This document shows, one piece after another, positions 15,898 to 25,410 of a stretch of DNA of 60,412 nucleotides (position 1 is its first letter; every line of letters starts with the position of its first letter). The notes beneath the pieces were generated by a model. It saw only the letters and a program-made list of their open reading frames with translations, made no database searches and was not told the DNA's origin. Source of the DNA: Balneolaceae bacterium (lineage in GTDB: Bacteria > Bacteroidota > Rhodothermia > Balneolales > Balneolaceae); contig VEMX01000043.1 of the NCBI GenBank assembly GCA_009711805.1, forward strand, positions 1-60,412, in the 5' to 3' direction. The position numbers were made by a program, and so were the translations under genes.

Positions 15898-17238
15898 CTA
15901 ACGTGCTGTAGTTGTCTCGTTAATCCAGCTATAGCAAGGCATCAGTGATCCATCAATTTTCACTTTTTCACCTTTTTCAAGATTGAGTGTTAAAAATCTA
16001 TCATCTGTAGTTGGTGTTACAGGTTCATATGCAGAGAGCTTGCTGTTTGCTGCATTAGATACGGAAGAATCAATTCGTTTGGCTTTATTCAGGTAATCTA
16101 CTACCAACCAGTATACGGTTCTGTCTTCAGCTTCCAATTTGCGATCCTCTGAGCAGTTTGTAACTGCACGCGCATATATATCGGCCAGTTTGATGTAAGC
16201 TCTTCCATTATTAGAATCCAGATTCAGCACTTCCCGGATATAGTTTCGGGCTGTTTGCAGATTATCCTGGTTAAAAGTGTTATTAGCCAGTTTCATATTA
16301 AGTTCAATCCGCTGATCGTCGGTTGTAGCTTTTGCCAGGGCCTGTTTCAAGTAATCTATAGCAGCCGCATAATTGGCATTGCCGCTTTCAATTTCAGCTA
16401 ATTCTACAGCTGATTCATAAGTTGGGTTAATTTCATGAATTTTTTTTCTAACCTTCGCTAATTCTTCCCTGTTATCCAGCTGTGCATGTGCATCTGCAAT
16501 AGCATTTAATGCTTCAAGGTCATTGGGTTCATTTTCCAACACTTCCAGGTAATACTCCAATCGCTCTGTGGGAGAACCCAGCAACTCTTTCTGTTGTTCA
16601 TTCAAAAAATCAAGGTTTTTCCCACTTGCATGGGGCATCAATAAATCAATTAGTTCCTGGGCTCTTTCTTTTTCACCCTTACTTACAAGGTAGTCGAGCG
16701 TTATGTTCATATAGTATCCTTCACCAAGGCTGATGGCTTTCTCAGGATCCAATTTAATCGCTTCTTGGTATGACTGGTAAGCTTTGCCCAAGCCATCTTC
16801 TATATAGTCATAATTAGTTTGGTAAAAACGCCCCTTCTTAAGAATAAGATCGAAACGCTCCCCTTTATCCTCCCCAAAAAGATCCAGGCTTATATCATAA
16901 ATGGCAAGTGCTGAGTCTAAATATGCGGAACGAATGGCAGGATCTTCTTTAGTTTTGCCAATACTCTCGTAAGTATCAATTAACTTATTGAACCGACTCT
17001 GCAGGTTAAAACTTGATCGTCCTTCCAGCGTCATTGGCTTGGCACACACCAGCCAGCGCCCAAATCTTAGTGCAAATTCGTAATCTCCGTTCTTATAGTT
17101 AGAATCAAATAATGAAACAGCAGCAAGAGGATCCATTCCGTCAGGCGGTGTTTCATTACAATCGGTTTGTGCTTTTGCTTGCGTTAAACTTGAGCTTGCT
17201 ACTAATAAGAACCCTAAAAATACTATTAGTTTTTTCAT
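15898..17238 (-). CDS. Secreted tetratricopeptide-repeat protein
   Basis: A 446-residue protein from the ATG at 17238, which starts at the signal peptide (MKKLIVFLGFLLVASSSLTQAKAQ). The open frame extends 48 bp further upstream, but that would add a non-signal extension. The body contains several degenerate TPR units, for example around EKAISLGEGYYMN, ALNAIADAHAQLDNREEL, YAAAIDYLKQALAKAT and ARNYIREVLNLDSNNGRAYIKLADIY. A Cys-containing segment near the N-terminus (TDCNETPPDGMD) and a C-terminal MPCYSW follow the style of periplasmic TPR proteins in Bacteroidota. It is probably an envelope scaffold; the partner is unknown. Confidence 0.78.
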   Translation of the reverse strand: MKKLIVFLGFLLVASSSLTQAKAQTDCNETPPDGMDPLAAVSLFDSNYKNGDYEFALRFGRWLVCAKPMTLEGRSSFNLQSRFNKLIDTYESIGKTKEDPAIRSAYLDSALAIYDISLDLFGEDKGERFDLILKKGRFYQTNYDYIEDGLGKAYQSYQEAIKLDPEKAISLGEGYYMNITLDYLVSKGEKERAQELIDLLMPHASGKNLDFLNEQQKELLGSPTERLEYYLEVLENEPNDLEALNAIADAHAQLDNREELAKVRKKIHEINPTYESAVELAEIESGNANYAAAIDYLKQALAKATTDDQRIELNMKLANNTFNQDNLQTARNYIREVLNLDSNNGRAYIKLADIYARAVTNCSEDRKLEAEDRTVYWLVVDYLNKAKRIDSSVSNAANSKLSAYEPVTPTTDDRFLTLNLEKGEKVKIDGSLMPCYSWINETTTAR

Positions 17239-17315
17239 TGATTTTCTGTTTGTTGCTACAGTTACATAAGTAAACCGGGGCGACAATCTAAATATTATAC
17301 TAATACAATGTCTAT

Positions 17316-18617
17316 TTATCTGAGTCTTCTTTTGAAGAACATCAGCTCTGCTAAATTAACAGAGAAGTTAATGGCCCAGATTTCTTCTTTCACTAAATTA
17401 TTGGTAGTTGTACCTCTAAATCCGTACCGAAAACTAATGTCAACGGTAGATTGTGACCTCTGAGGAGAAATTATCCCTATTCCCGCTGAAAGCCACAGTG
17501 TTTGTATATCTTGATCACTGAGGGTAAGATGCCCGGTATCATAAGTTAAACCGGCACTATACCTGAATTGAGAGAGAAACCGGTCGGATCCCAAACGGTA
17601 TGCATGATATTGACCTCCTAATCCCAGTTGGTATCTATCACTCATTACCTGTTCAGTAGCAGAATTGAGTTCGTATTCAAACTCACTCCACTTTTGCATT
17701 TGTCCCTCTAATGATACATTGACCAAGTTACTTGGATAATAAGTTAATCCCGTATTTATTTCTAATGGTAAATTTAAATTTCCAACCTGGGTATCTCCTA
17801 TCTGAACTTCCTGCGGTTCACCGTTAATAAACCGGTCTGTTTTAGTGCTTTCTTCCACTTCAAAATTGACAGGTAAGGTTAAAGAAGCACCAATACTGAG
17901 CCGGTCTCTATTGCGAAAAAAGTTGTTTTGTGACAACAGTACCCCAAAACGATGTCCAATTCCTGTGCCCCGTACTTCATTTCGGGTGTTTGCTGAACTA
18001 AACTCTGACTGACCCAGATAAATCTCTTCTGCCTTGATCTTTGTCATAAATACAAAAGAGGGTGCATATCCAACTGAAATGTTCTCATTTATTTTCCACC
18101 CCAATCCAAACTCCAACTTATTAATCCCGCCTACGCCCTGGTTATCGGAAGTATATGTTAGTGTATCGGAAGGGCCGGGGTATATTGTTTGTTCCTCTAA
18201 TATTCGGTAATTAGATCGAGTCACCGGGTACAGGGATGCAGACAATCCAAGTTTTTCTCTGGATATGGGCAGTGTTAATTGTAAAAAAGAAGCCTCCAAC
18301 GTTCCATTCTTGCTTTTGGTTTGTAGATCGGTTGCTGAATAACTGTTAACATCAAAACCAGATGTTGCCGTTGTAAACGCATTCCTACCCCATATAGCTG
18401 GATTTTGCAATGTGCTTACCTGCGAGTTATCAAGAGATACACCTAAAATACCCATTCCTCTTTCCTGACCTACACTCAGGTTCACCGGGTAACCTGCTCC
18501 ATAAAATGAGTAAAACGACCCATTCTTCATTTCGCTTGCATTACCATCCTGCGCCTGGGCCGAAATAGTAACTAAAACTGCTACCAATGATAGAATAAAA
18601 ATTCTTGTTAATCTCAC
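17316..18617 (-). CDS. Outer-membrane beta-barrel protein (OmpP1/FadL-like)
   Basis: A 433-residue protein with a signal peptide ending AQAQ and long alternating barrel strands. It includes an N-terminal GAGYPVNLSVGQERGMGILGVSLDNSQVSTLQNPAIWG, the asparagine-proline (NPA) motif typical of PorV/OmpP1/FadL-type barrels. Further strands are LEFGLGWKINENISVGYAPSF and LPLEINTGLTYYPSNLVNVSLEGQ. The gene overlaps the upstream lipoprotein gene by 4 bp (18614-18617), so the two proteins may work together at the outer membrane. Substrate unknown. Confidence 0.7.
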   Translation of the reverse strand: MRLTRIFILSLVAVLVTISAQAQDGNASEMKNGSFYSFYGAGYPVNLSVGQERGMGILGVSLDNSQVSTLQNPAIWGRNAFTTATSGFDVNSYSATDLQTKSKNGTLEASFLQLTLPISREKLGLSASLYPVTRSNYRILEEQTIYPGPSDTLTYTSDNQGVGGINKLEFGLGWKINENISVGYAPSFVFMTKIKAEEIYLGQSEFSSANTRNEVRGTGIGHRFGVLLSQNNFFRNRDRLSIGASLTLPVNFEVEESTKTDRFINGEPQEVQIGDTQVGNLNLPLEINTGLTYYPSNLVNVSLEGQMQKWSEFEYELNSATEQVMSDRYQLGLGGQYHAYRLGSDRFLSQFRYSAGLTYDTGHLTLSDQDIQTLWLSAGIGIISPQRSQSTVDISFRYGFRGTTTNNLVKEEIWAINFSVNLAELMFFKRRLR

Positions 18618-19834
18618 TGTCCTTCCTCCTCACTTAATGAGGTAATAATTAATTTTGGCTTTAGCCCTTCTTCAGCGTCTTTATTATATAAGAGGGCAGA
18701 TAGCAATAGTCCCGTCTCTGACCCCGTACTTATGTAGATGTATTCCGAATCAAGAGATCCAAAGATGTAGTTATTAACAAGAGAAGTAATGTTAAACCTG
18801 AATTTATTTTCTGTGGTATCTCTTATAGCTGTCACATCATCTCTCCCGGATAATTCAGAAAACTGAAGTTCATACAACAGATCCAGCCCGGAACCGGCAT
18901 CCATCCTAAGCCCGCCTAAGTAGGGGCGCACTTCAGATATCCCTATACTTTGATCTAAAGCTTCGGAGGCTTCCTGCAGTTCTAATACAACCCGGGTATA
19001 GGGTTTATTCTTTAGCTCTTTCAGATTAAGAGAAGCCGTATCAATTCGGATTACATTCTCCAACGTATTGTGTATAGCTAATGTGTTTTCCGGTAAACTT
19101 ACTTCGGAACGGTTTACCGTATACCCCCAATCACGTGCGGCTATGGTTACAGTGTCTTCGGTATTATGCAGCATAAAATTGACTGGCATATTAGCAAATT
19201 TCACTTTGGAAGAGGCACTGTCTGGAATAAGAGCCAGGCCATGAAAATTGTTGTTATAGAGGGAATCCAGATTCTCAGTGCTGTCGTTATTGAAATATAC
19301 CGCATATTTTTCTTTCCAGCTATCTGCCAAATCAATTTCTATGGTATCTTCATTGGCAAGGGTGAAAGCTCCAATGGGGTTTCCCTGATCGTAACTGAAT
19401 TCATCACCAATCTTCCAGTCAGACCCTCTCCAGGCACTGTTTACCTCATATACTGTAAAGTTTGTTTGAGCGAGAGTGTCTCCATACACCTGAAGTGAAT
19501 CGAAATTCAACACCAGTTTCATGGAATAATTCTCATCAATTACATCTTGATTAGAGGTTCGGGTTTGAAACGAGGGTTTTACCAGGCTTCGAACACTAAT
19601 CTTTCCATATACAGGGTCATGATATCGACCCACCGGTAAAAGATTGGTTCCCCCTGAATATCCATTTAGCTGTATTTCGTCGATACCGGAAAAAGCCAGG
19701 GTATCGTACACTAATTCTGAATTATTGACTAATCCACCTCCAACATTTCCAGGATTTTCACAACCTGAAACTACTATAAGCAGAGCCACCAAGGGGATGC
19801 ATAGAGATATGAATCCCTTCCTAATACTACTCAT
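18614..19834 (-). CDS. Outer-membrane lipoprotein, DUF4270-like
   Basis: A 406-residue protein with a lipoprotein signal (VVSGC, Cys 25), then NPGNVGGGLV and a long beta-rich body of the type LVLNFDSLQVYGDTLAQTNFTVYEV. It contains a DNQ-like repeated strand pattern and a C-terminal YIYISTGSETGLLLSALLYNKDAEEGLKPKLIITS. It resembles the DUF4270 lipoproteins of Bacteroidota in layout; I recognise it only loosely. It is the first gene of a two-gene unit with the barrel protein downstream. The very acidic, Asn-rich composition fits a surface or periplasmic position. Confidence 0.55.
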   Translation of the reverse strand: MSSIRKGFISLCIPLVALLIVVSGCENPGNVGGGLVNNSELVYDTLAFSGIDEIQLNGYSGGTNLLPVGRYHDPVYGKISVRSLVKPSFQTRTSNQDVIDENYSMKLVLNFDSLQVYGDTLAQTNFTVYEVNSAWRGSDWKIGDEFSYDQGNPIGAFTLANEDTIEIDLADSWKEKYAVYFNNDSTENLDSLYNNNFHGLALIPDSASSKVKFANMPVNFMLHNTEDTVTIAARDWGYTVNRSEVSLPENTLAIHNTLENVIRIDTASLNLKELKNKPYTRVVLELQEASEALDQSIGISEVRPYLGGLRMDAGSGLDLLYELQFSELSGRDDVTAIRDTTENKFRFNITSLVNNYIFGSLDSEYIYISTGSETGLLLSALLYNKDAEEGLKPKLIITSLSEEEGQ

Positions 19835-19863
19835 CTAATACGTCCTTTGAAGTTCTCTTAAAA

Positions 19864-20682
19864 TTATTCTTCTTCGTCTTCGGTATACCCAGTGATTGTT
19901 TTGTAGTACTCTGCAAATTTGTTTGACACATCTTCGGGAGAACCTTGAATTTTTTCCGGACTGATGTTCAGTTCTTCAAAAATACCATCAAATTCATCTT
20001 TCAGATAATTCCCAGTAACTACATGATCACTATACTTTAAACCAAGTTTTAGCAGATCTACCCTTCCATCTTTGGTTAGGTTATCAATATCCATATCCTG
20101 AGGTAGCCCCAACAACTCGAGTATTCGTGATGAATCAGAATCACCCTCATTTAACGGGTGGTGCAGATTGTATACAATTTCTGTATTCTGAAAAATCTTC
20201 TCGTCCTTATACTTGGTACGTACCAGCATGGGTATTAATCCTGCAGGCCAGTCATGACAATGAATAATGTCTGGTTCCCAGCCGAGTTTCATAACTGTTT
20301 CCAGAACGCCTTTATTGTAGAAGGCCAATCTTTCGTCATTATCTTCGTAGTATTCGTCTGTATCGGGGTCCTTGAAGAGTCCTTTTCTCTTGAAATAGGT
20401 ATCGTTATCCAGAAAGTATACCTGTAGTTTTGCATTTGGGATACTTGCCACTTTTATTTTCATGGTTTCCACTTTATCTCCCACTTCTACCTCTATCCCA
20501 GAAAGGCGGATCACTTCATGCAGCCTGTTCCGACGGTCATTAATGGTTCCATATTTGGGGAGTAAAATCCGAATCTCGAAGCCCTTGTCCTGCAAAGAAG
20601 CAGGCAAAAAGCGAAGAAGATCGGCGGTGTAGGTCATTCGTGCAAATGGTGAGATTTCTGCTGCAGCGTAAAGTATTTTCAT
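19864..20682 (-). CDS. N-terminal-only glycogen synthase homologue
   Basis: A 272-residue protein matching only the first Rossmann domain of GT5 glycogen/starch synthases: MKILYAAAEISPFARMTYTADLLRFLP at the start, FEIRILLPKYGTIND, and HCHDWPAGLIPMLVR (141-155). Full GlgA is about 480 residues with a second domain that holds the catalytic Glu and much of the nucleotide-sugar site; that domain is missing. The KTGGL loop that binds ADP-glucose is replaced by ARMTY (14-18). It is probably non-catalytic or a partner subunit. It follows comA-like, malQ and glgB on the same strand, so a role in alpha-glucan metabolism is inferred from context. Confidence 0.75.
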   Translation of the reverse strand: MKILYAAAEISPFARMTYTADLLRFLPASLQDKGFEIRILLPKYGTINDRRNRLHEVIRLSGIEVEVGDKVETMKIKVASIPNAKLQVYFLDNDTYFKRKGLFKDPDTDEYYEDNDERLAFYNKGVLETVMKLGWEPDIIHCHDWPAGLIPMLVRTKYKDEKIFQNTEIVYNLHHPLNEGDSDSSRILELLGLPQDMDIDNLTKDGRVDLLKLGLKYSDHVVTGNYLKDEFDGIFEELNISPEKIQGSPEDVSNKFAEYYKTITGYTEDEEE

Positions 20683-20699
20683 AAATTTATCTTCGGTAT

Positions 20700-21518
20700 T
20701 TACTCTTCGTTAGAGATTGAGTTGTCTTTCATTACTTTATTTAATTCTTCCTCGTCTTCCAGAGAATAAAAATCGAGCACGGTGTCACCGCGCAACCCTA
20801 AACGCAGGGTCTCCAGCGAAATTACCTCTGAAGGCTGAATATTCCCAAGATTCACATTGCTGCCAAACTTGCGAATAAACCAGACTTGCTGTTCTTTTTG
20901 AGGAGCTTCAAAAATCAGCTTTTCAAATGGAATTTGGTCGGTAATCTCTTCGATTAAACCAGACCGAACTTCTCCATTTGGACGAAAAACTCCGACTGTA
21001 CCACTCTCCCGAGCCTCACAAATTACTTTTTTGGCTCCAGCCTCTAGTTCCTTTTCGATAATGCGCACCCATTTATAGGGTGGAATAATATCATTGGGGT
21101 TCTTGCTACCTACCTCTGACAATACATTAAACTCTGTACTCAGGTCTTTAATAATGGCTCTTTTTTTATCATCAGATAACCAGATGGTACCATTAGACAC
21201 CTCAACATATTTAATGTCAAAACGCTTTAAGAGCTTTACATAAGCATCCAGCTGATCCCGGAGCATATATGCCTCAAAAAGAGTTCCCCCAAAGTATACA
21301 GGGATGCCAGCTTCTTTATAAACAGCCAGCTTCTCATCAAGATTCTGAGTTACGTAAGCAGTACCCCAGCCAAGTTTGATAATGTCCATATAGTCGGAAC
21401 AGACTTCGCAAACATCTTCTGCCTGCCGTACACTGTATCCTTTATCAAGGACAAGAGAAAGCCCCTTTTTTCGGGGTTTGGTTGTTCTATTTGGTAAATG
21501 ATTTAATGAAAACGACAT
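20700..21518 (-). CDS. Phosphosulfolactate synthase-like (ComA family)
   Basis: A 272-residue protein of the ComA family, TIM barrels that add sulfite to phosphoenolpyruvate to give (2R)-3-phosphosulfolactate. Visible motifs are SVRQAEDVCEVCSDYMDIIKLGWGTAYV, KEAGIPVYFGGTLFEAY, the strand FDIKYVEVSNGTIWLSD, LSEVGSKNPND and KKVICEARESGTVGVF. The family sits in coenzyme M synthesis in archaea and in sulfolactate or sulfonolipid routes in bacteria. No comB, comC or cysteate genes are next to it. It lies between malQ and the glgA-like gene; the link to glycogen genes is unexplained. Confidence 0.8.
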   Translation of the reverse strand: MSFSLNHLPNRTTKPRKKGLSLVLDKGYSVRQAEDVCEVCSDYMDIIKLGWGTAYVTQNLDEKLAVYKEAGIPVYFGGTLFEAYMLRDQLDAYVKLLKRFDIKYVEVSNGTIWLSDDKKRAIIKDLSTEFNVLSEVGSKNPNDIIPPYKWVRIIEKELEAGAKKVICEARESGTVGVFRPNGEVRSGLIEEITDQIPFEKLIFEAPQKEQQVWFIRKFGSNVNLGNIQPSEVISLETLRLGLRGDTVLDFYSLEDEEELNKVMKDNSISNEE

Positions 21519-21599
21519 AGATTATGTTGTTGGAACTAAGCTTGGAATATACAAAAACTGTCTATGATTCTGAAATCAAGCTTATTTGAAAGTTCAAGT

Positions 21600-23096
21600 T
21601 TACTTTTTAGTTCTGTTACTCAGTTTGATCAATTGCCTTATCCTGTTATCATCTACGGCTTCCAGCATTTCTTCGGTATATCGCCAAAGCCAATTTCCAG
21701 ACGATGTCCCCGGTATATTCATCCTGCCTTTGCTACCCAGCCCCATATAATCCTGTAACGGAAATATGACCTGATCAGCCACAGACAACATACCAAGACG
21801 TATAAATTCCCAATTGATCTGTTCGCCAGACGAACGGGTATAAGTGCGAGCCCGGTGCCGTTCTTCTTCTTTGGTTGTATTGTACCACCCGATAGCCGTG
21901 TCATTGTCGTGTGTGCCGGTATAAGATACACAATTTTGAGAGTAGTTATGAGGAAGAAAACTATTGGTGGAATCTGAGTCGAAGGCGAACTGTATAATCT
22001 TCATCCCGGGGAAGTTATAATTATCGCGCAGCTCTTCTACTCCTTTTGTCACAAAGCCAAGATCTTCCGCTATAATAGGCAACTGTCCGCATTCCTTTAG
22101 TATGGTATCAAAAAGTTTTTCGCCCGGACCTTTAACCCAACGTCCGTTTTCTGCGGTTTTTTCATCGGCTTTCACCTCCCAATAGGCTTCAAAACCCCGG
22201 AAATGATCTACCCGGATAGCATCACAAGTTTTAAACATATGTTTGAACCGGCTGATCCACCATGAAAAATTATCCTCTTCCAGCTTGCCCCATTTATATT
22301 GTGGGTTTCCCCAAAGCTGGCCGGTTTTACTGAAATAATCGGGAGGTACACCGGCAACAAGTACCCGGTTTCCTTCTTCATCTACTTCAAAGTATCCGGG
22401 ATTGGCCCATACATCAGCACTGTTATGATCTACAAAAATCGGGATATCCCCAATTATGCGAACTCCCCGCTCATTGGCATATTGTTTTAAGTCCATCCAT
22501 TGGTTGTAAAACTCAAACTGCAGCCAATACTGGTAATCTATCTCTTTGCTGAACTTTTTACGATAACTTTTTAGCGCTTTGGGCTTGCGGGTAGCTATAC
22601 CATTATCCCATTTATTCCATGGCTTCTTCCCAAAATGCAACAGGCAAGCCATAAACAACACATAATCATCCAGCCAAAACTGATGTTCTTTCTTAAATAC
22701 TTCAAATGCTGTTTTTTCTTCCCCCTTCAAGTTGGTATAAAATCGCCGTGACGCCTTCTTAAATAAACGATCCTTGTGTTCAAAAGCATGGTTGTAGGCG
22801 GTTTGTGTAGATGAGGGTATCTCAGCAGATTGCAGCTCATTTTTGGTAAGCAGTCCCTTTTCTGCCAGTATATCGGGACTGACCAGGTATACATTTCCCG
22901 CAAATGCCGAATAACTTGCATATGGAGAGTTCCCATACCCTGTGGGGGTAAGCGGGAGTACTTGCCATATCGTTTGTTGGGTATCCACCAAAAAATCAAT
23001 AAAACTGCGGGCTTCAAATCCAAAATCCCCAATCCCGTATTTACCAGGAAATGATGTTGGGTGAACCAATGCGCCACACGAGCGTGGAAATCTCAT
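21600..23096 (-). CDS. malQ: 4-alpha-glucanotransferase (amylomaltase, GH77)
   Basis: A 498-residue GH77 enzyme that transfers maltooligosaccharide units between alpha-1,4-glucans. It has RSCGALVHPTSFPGKYGIGDFG at the N-terminus, GDIPIFVDHNSADVWANP, GVPPDYFSKTGQLWGNPQYKW, nucleophile region DAIRVDHFRGFEAYWEV, acid/base region PIIAEDLGFVT and the transition-state Asp in SYTGTHDNDTAIGW. Length is typical of bacterial MalQ. It overlaps glgB by 4 bp (ATGA), which indicates coupled translation with the branching enzyme. Confidence 0.96.
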   Translation of the reverse strand: MRFPRSCGALVHPTSFPGKYGIGDFGFEARSFIDFLVDTQQTIWQVLPLTPTGYGNSPYASYSAFAGNVYLVSPDILAEKGLLTKNELQSAEIPSSTQTAYNHAFEHKDRLFKKASRRFYTNLKGEEKTAFEVFKKEHQFWLDDYVLFMACLLHFGKKPWNKWDNGIATRKPKALKSYRKKFSKEIDYQYWLQFEFYNQWMDLKQYANERGVRIIGDIPIFVDHNSADVWANPGYFEVDEEGNRVLVAGVPPDYFSKTGQLWGNPQYKWGKLEEDNFSWWISRFKHMFKTCDAIRVDHFRGFEAYWEVKADEKTAENGRWVKGPGEKLFDTILKECGQLPIIAEDLGFVTKGVEELRDNYNFPGMKIIQFAFDSDSTNSFLPHNYSQNCVSYTGTHDNDTAIGWYNTTKEEERHRARTYTRSSGEQINWEFIRLGMLSVADQVIFPLQDYMGLGSKGRMNIPGTSSGNWLWRYTEEMLEAVDDNRIRQLIKLSNRTKK

Positions 23097-25312
23097 GAAT
23101 TACTAATGTCTTTTAGTTTTAAAATTACTCCCGCCAGAGGGGGTATGGTCAGTTTTATATAGGCCTTTTGTCCATGCCATTCCCCCCATTCCGCCTCAAC
23201 AACTTCGCTGCCGGCATTACTTCCTCCGTAATATTCCGAATCACTATTCAGTATAACATTGTATGTACCTTTATGGGGTACCCCAATCTTGTAATCGTAA
23301 TGTACTGTAGGAGTAAAGTTCAATATAATCACCAGAAAATCTTCCGGGTCTTTTGCTCTCCTAATAAAAGAAATGATACTGTTATCTGCATCACTTATAT
23401 CAATCCATTCAAAACCGGCCCCGTCGAAGTCTACTTCATGCAGTGCTTTTTCCTGCCTGTCGAGTTTATTTAAATCAGTAACCAGCTGCTTAATTCCTTT
23501 ATGCGTTCCCCAATCGAGTAAATGCCAATCCAGCGAACGGTCTTCACTCCATTCGCCCCACTGCCCGAATTCACCTCCCATAAAAAGAAGGTTCTTGCCG
23601 GGGTGTGTATACATATAAGTATAGATCAACCGCAGATTTGCAAACTTCTGCCAATCGTCTCCGGGCATTTTTGACAACATAGATTGCTTCATATGCACCA
23701 CTTCATCGTGCGAATACGGCAAGATAAACCGCTCGGTAAATGCATAGACCAGAGAGAAGGTAAGTTGATCCTGGTGATACTTTCGGTGTACGGGGTCTTT
23801 TTCAATATAGGTCAGCGAATCGTTCATCCATCCCATATTCCATTTGTAATCAAATCCAAGCCCTCCGGTTTCCGTAGGCCGGGAAACACCCCCCCATGAA
23901 GTTGATTCTTCGGCAAAAGTAACTACACCCGGATAATTCTCATGTACAGCATCATTAAACCGCCTTAAAAAATCAATGGCTTCCAGGTTCTCGCGTCCGC
24001 CATACTCATTGGGCACCCATTCGCCTTCCTCTTTAGAATAATCCAGGTATAGCATAGAGGCCACAGCATCAACCCTGAAACCATCCACATGATATTTTTC
24101 GCACCAGTACATTGCATTCGATATCAGGAAATTGATTACCTCGGTTCTTCCGTAGTTGAATATGCAGGTACCCCAATCTTTGTGCTCTCCCTTGCGGGGA
24201 TCATCATGCTCATACAAACCAGTTCCATCAAATTGGCGAAGGCCATGGTCATCTTTGGCAAAATGCGCCGGAACCCAATCCAATATCACCCCTATACCGG
24301 CCTGGTGCATCTGATCTATGAAGTACATAAAATCTTCGGGGGTCCCAAAGCGGCTGGTGGGAGCATAATAACCGGTAAGCTGGTAACCCCAGGAAGGATC
24401 ATAGGGGTGTTCGGCCACCGGCAACAATTCAATATGGGTAAAACCTGTTTCCTTGACATAAGGGATTAACTCATCAGCCAGTTCTCTATAATTCAGAAAA
24501 CCCGGTTCTTCCCCCGCTTTCCTTTTCCATGAACCCAGGTGCACTTCATAAATTGAAATAGGTTGATCTGAAGCTTGCTGTTTATCCCGCTTGTTAAGCC
24601 ATTCATCATCGCCCCATGTGTAACCTTCAATATCACAAACAACAGATGCTGTACCCGGTCGTACCTCGGCATAAAAAGCATAAGGATCTGATTTTTTCAA
24701 GGGGGCTTCCCGTGCGGATGTTTTAATCTCAAATTTATATAAGTCACCAAGCTGAGCCTCAGGTATAAAAATATCCCAAACCCCCTGATCATGAAGCTTA
24801 CGCATGGAGTGTACCCGGCCGTCCCATTCATTAAATGAGCCAATCACACTTATCCGATCGGCGTTGGGTGCTGTTACTACAAAATGCATTCCCTTAACCC
24901 CTTTCACTGTTTTGGGATGAACCCCCATAAATTCATATGCCTGGGTGTGGTTTCCTTCTCCCCATATCTGCAGATCAAAATCGCTGATCAGCGAGTCATA
25001 GGCATAGGGATCTTTCAATAGCTGTACTTCTCCTTCGTGGCTTTCAGCTTCAAGTGTATAGTCGAAGAAATTCTTTCGGCGGGAAAACACATGCTCAAAC
25101 AACCCTGCTTCCGAAAGCCGTTGAAGGGAGTACTTCTTCTTAGCCGCCACAACCTTCACCGTTTTAGCCTCAGGCCTGAATACTCTTATTACTAGTTTTT
25201 CTTTACCTTTAATCCTTATTTTTTGCAGCCCTAATACTGCAAAAGGATTATTACATGTACCATCCGAAAGGGAAGCAATTATTTCTTTTGTGAGCGTTGA
25301 CGCCATTTCCAT
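23093..25312 (-). CDS. glgB: 1,4-alpha-glucan branching enzyme (GH13)
   Basis: A 739-residue enzyme that creates alpha-1,6 branches in glycogen. It has an N-terminal N1 domain (LVIRVFRPEAKTVKVV), a CBM48 domain (FVVTAPNADRISVIGSFNEWDGR), and GH13 regions I-IV: DWVPAHF, GFRVDAVASMLYLDY with the nucleophile Asp, TFAEESTSWGGV with the acid/base Glu, and LPYSHDEVVH. The C-terminal beta domain ends near PPLAGVILKL. It is the first gene of a minus-strand cluster glgB-malQ-comA-like-glgA-like. No ADP-glucose pyrophosphorylase gene sits in the cluster. Confidence 0.97.
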   Translation of the reverse strand: MEMASTLTKEIIASLSDGTCNNPFAVLGLQKIRIKGKEKLVIRVFRPEAKTVKVVAAKKKYSLQRLSEAGLFEHVFSRRKNFFDYTLEAESHEGEVQLLKDPYAYDSLISDFDLQIWGEGNHTQAYEFMGVHPKTVKGVKGMHFVVTAPNADRISVIGSFNEWDGRVHSMRKLHDQGVWDIFIPEAQLGDLYKFEIKTSAREAPLKKSDPYAFYAEVRPGTASVVCDIEGYTWGDDEWLNKRDKQQASDQPISIYEVHLGSWKRKAGEEPGFLNYRELADELIPYVKETGFTHIELLPVAEHPYDPSWGYQLTGYYAPTSRFGTPEDFMYFIDQMHQAGIGVILDWVPAHFAKDDHGLRQFDGTGLYEHDDPRKGEHKDWGTCIFNYGRTEVINFLISNAMYWCEKYHVDGFRVDAVASMLYLDYSKEEGEWVPNEYGGRENLEAIDFLRRFNDAVHENYPGVVTFAEESTSWGGVSRPTETGGLGFDYKWNMGWMNDSLTYIEKDPVHRKYHQDQLTFSLVYAFTERFILPYSHDEVVHMKQSMLSKMPGDDWQKFANLRLIYTYMYTHPGKNLLFMGGEFGQWGEWSEDRSLDWHLLDWGTHKGIKQLVTDLNKLDRQEKALHEVDFDGAGFEWIDISDADNSIISFIRRAKDPEDFLVIILNFTPTVHYDYKIGVPHKGTYNVILNSDSEYYGGSNAGSEVVEAEWGEWHGQKAYIKLTIPPLAGVILKLKDISNS

Positions 25313-25410
25313 TTTTGGAGTTGAAAAGGGCGAATAAGATACTAAATCTTTAACAAAACTTGGCAGCTATTTAAAATGCTTCCCACCAGCTTATTATATA
25401 CCTTGGATAT

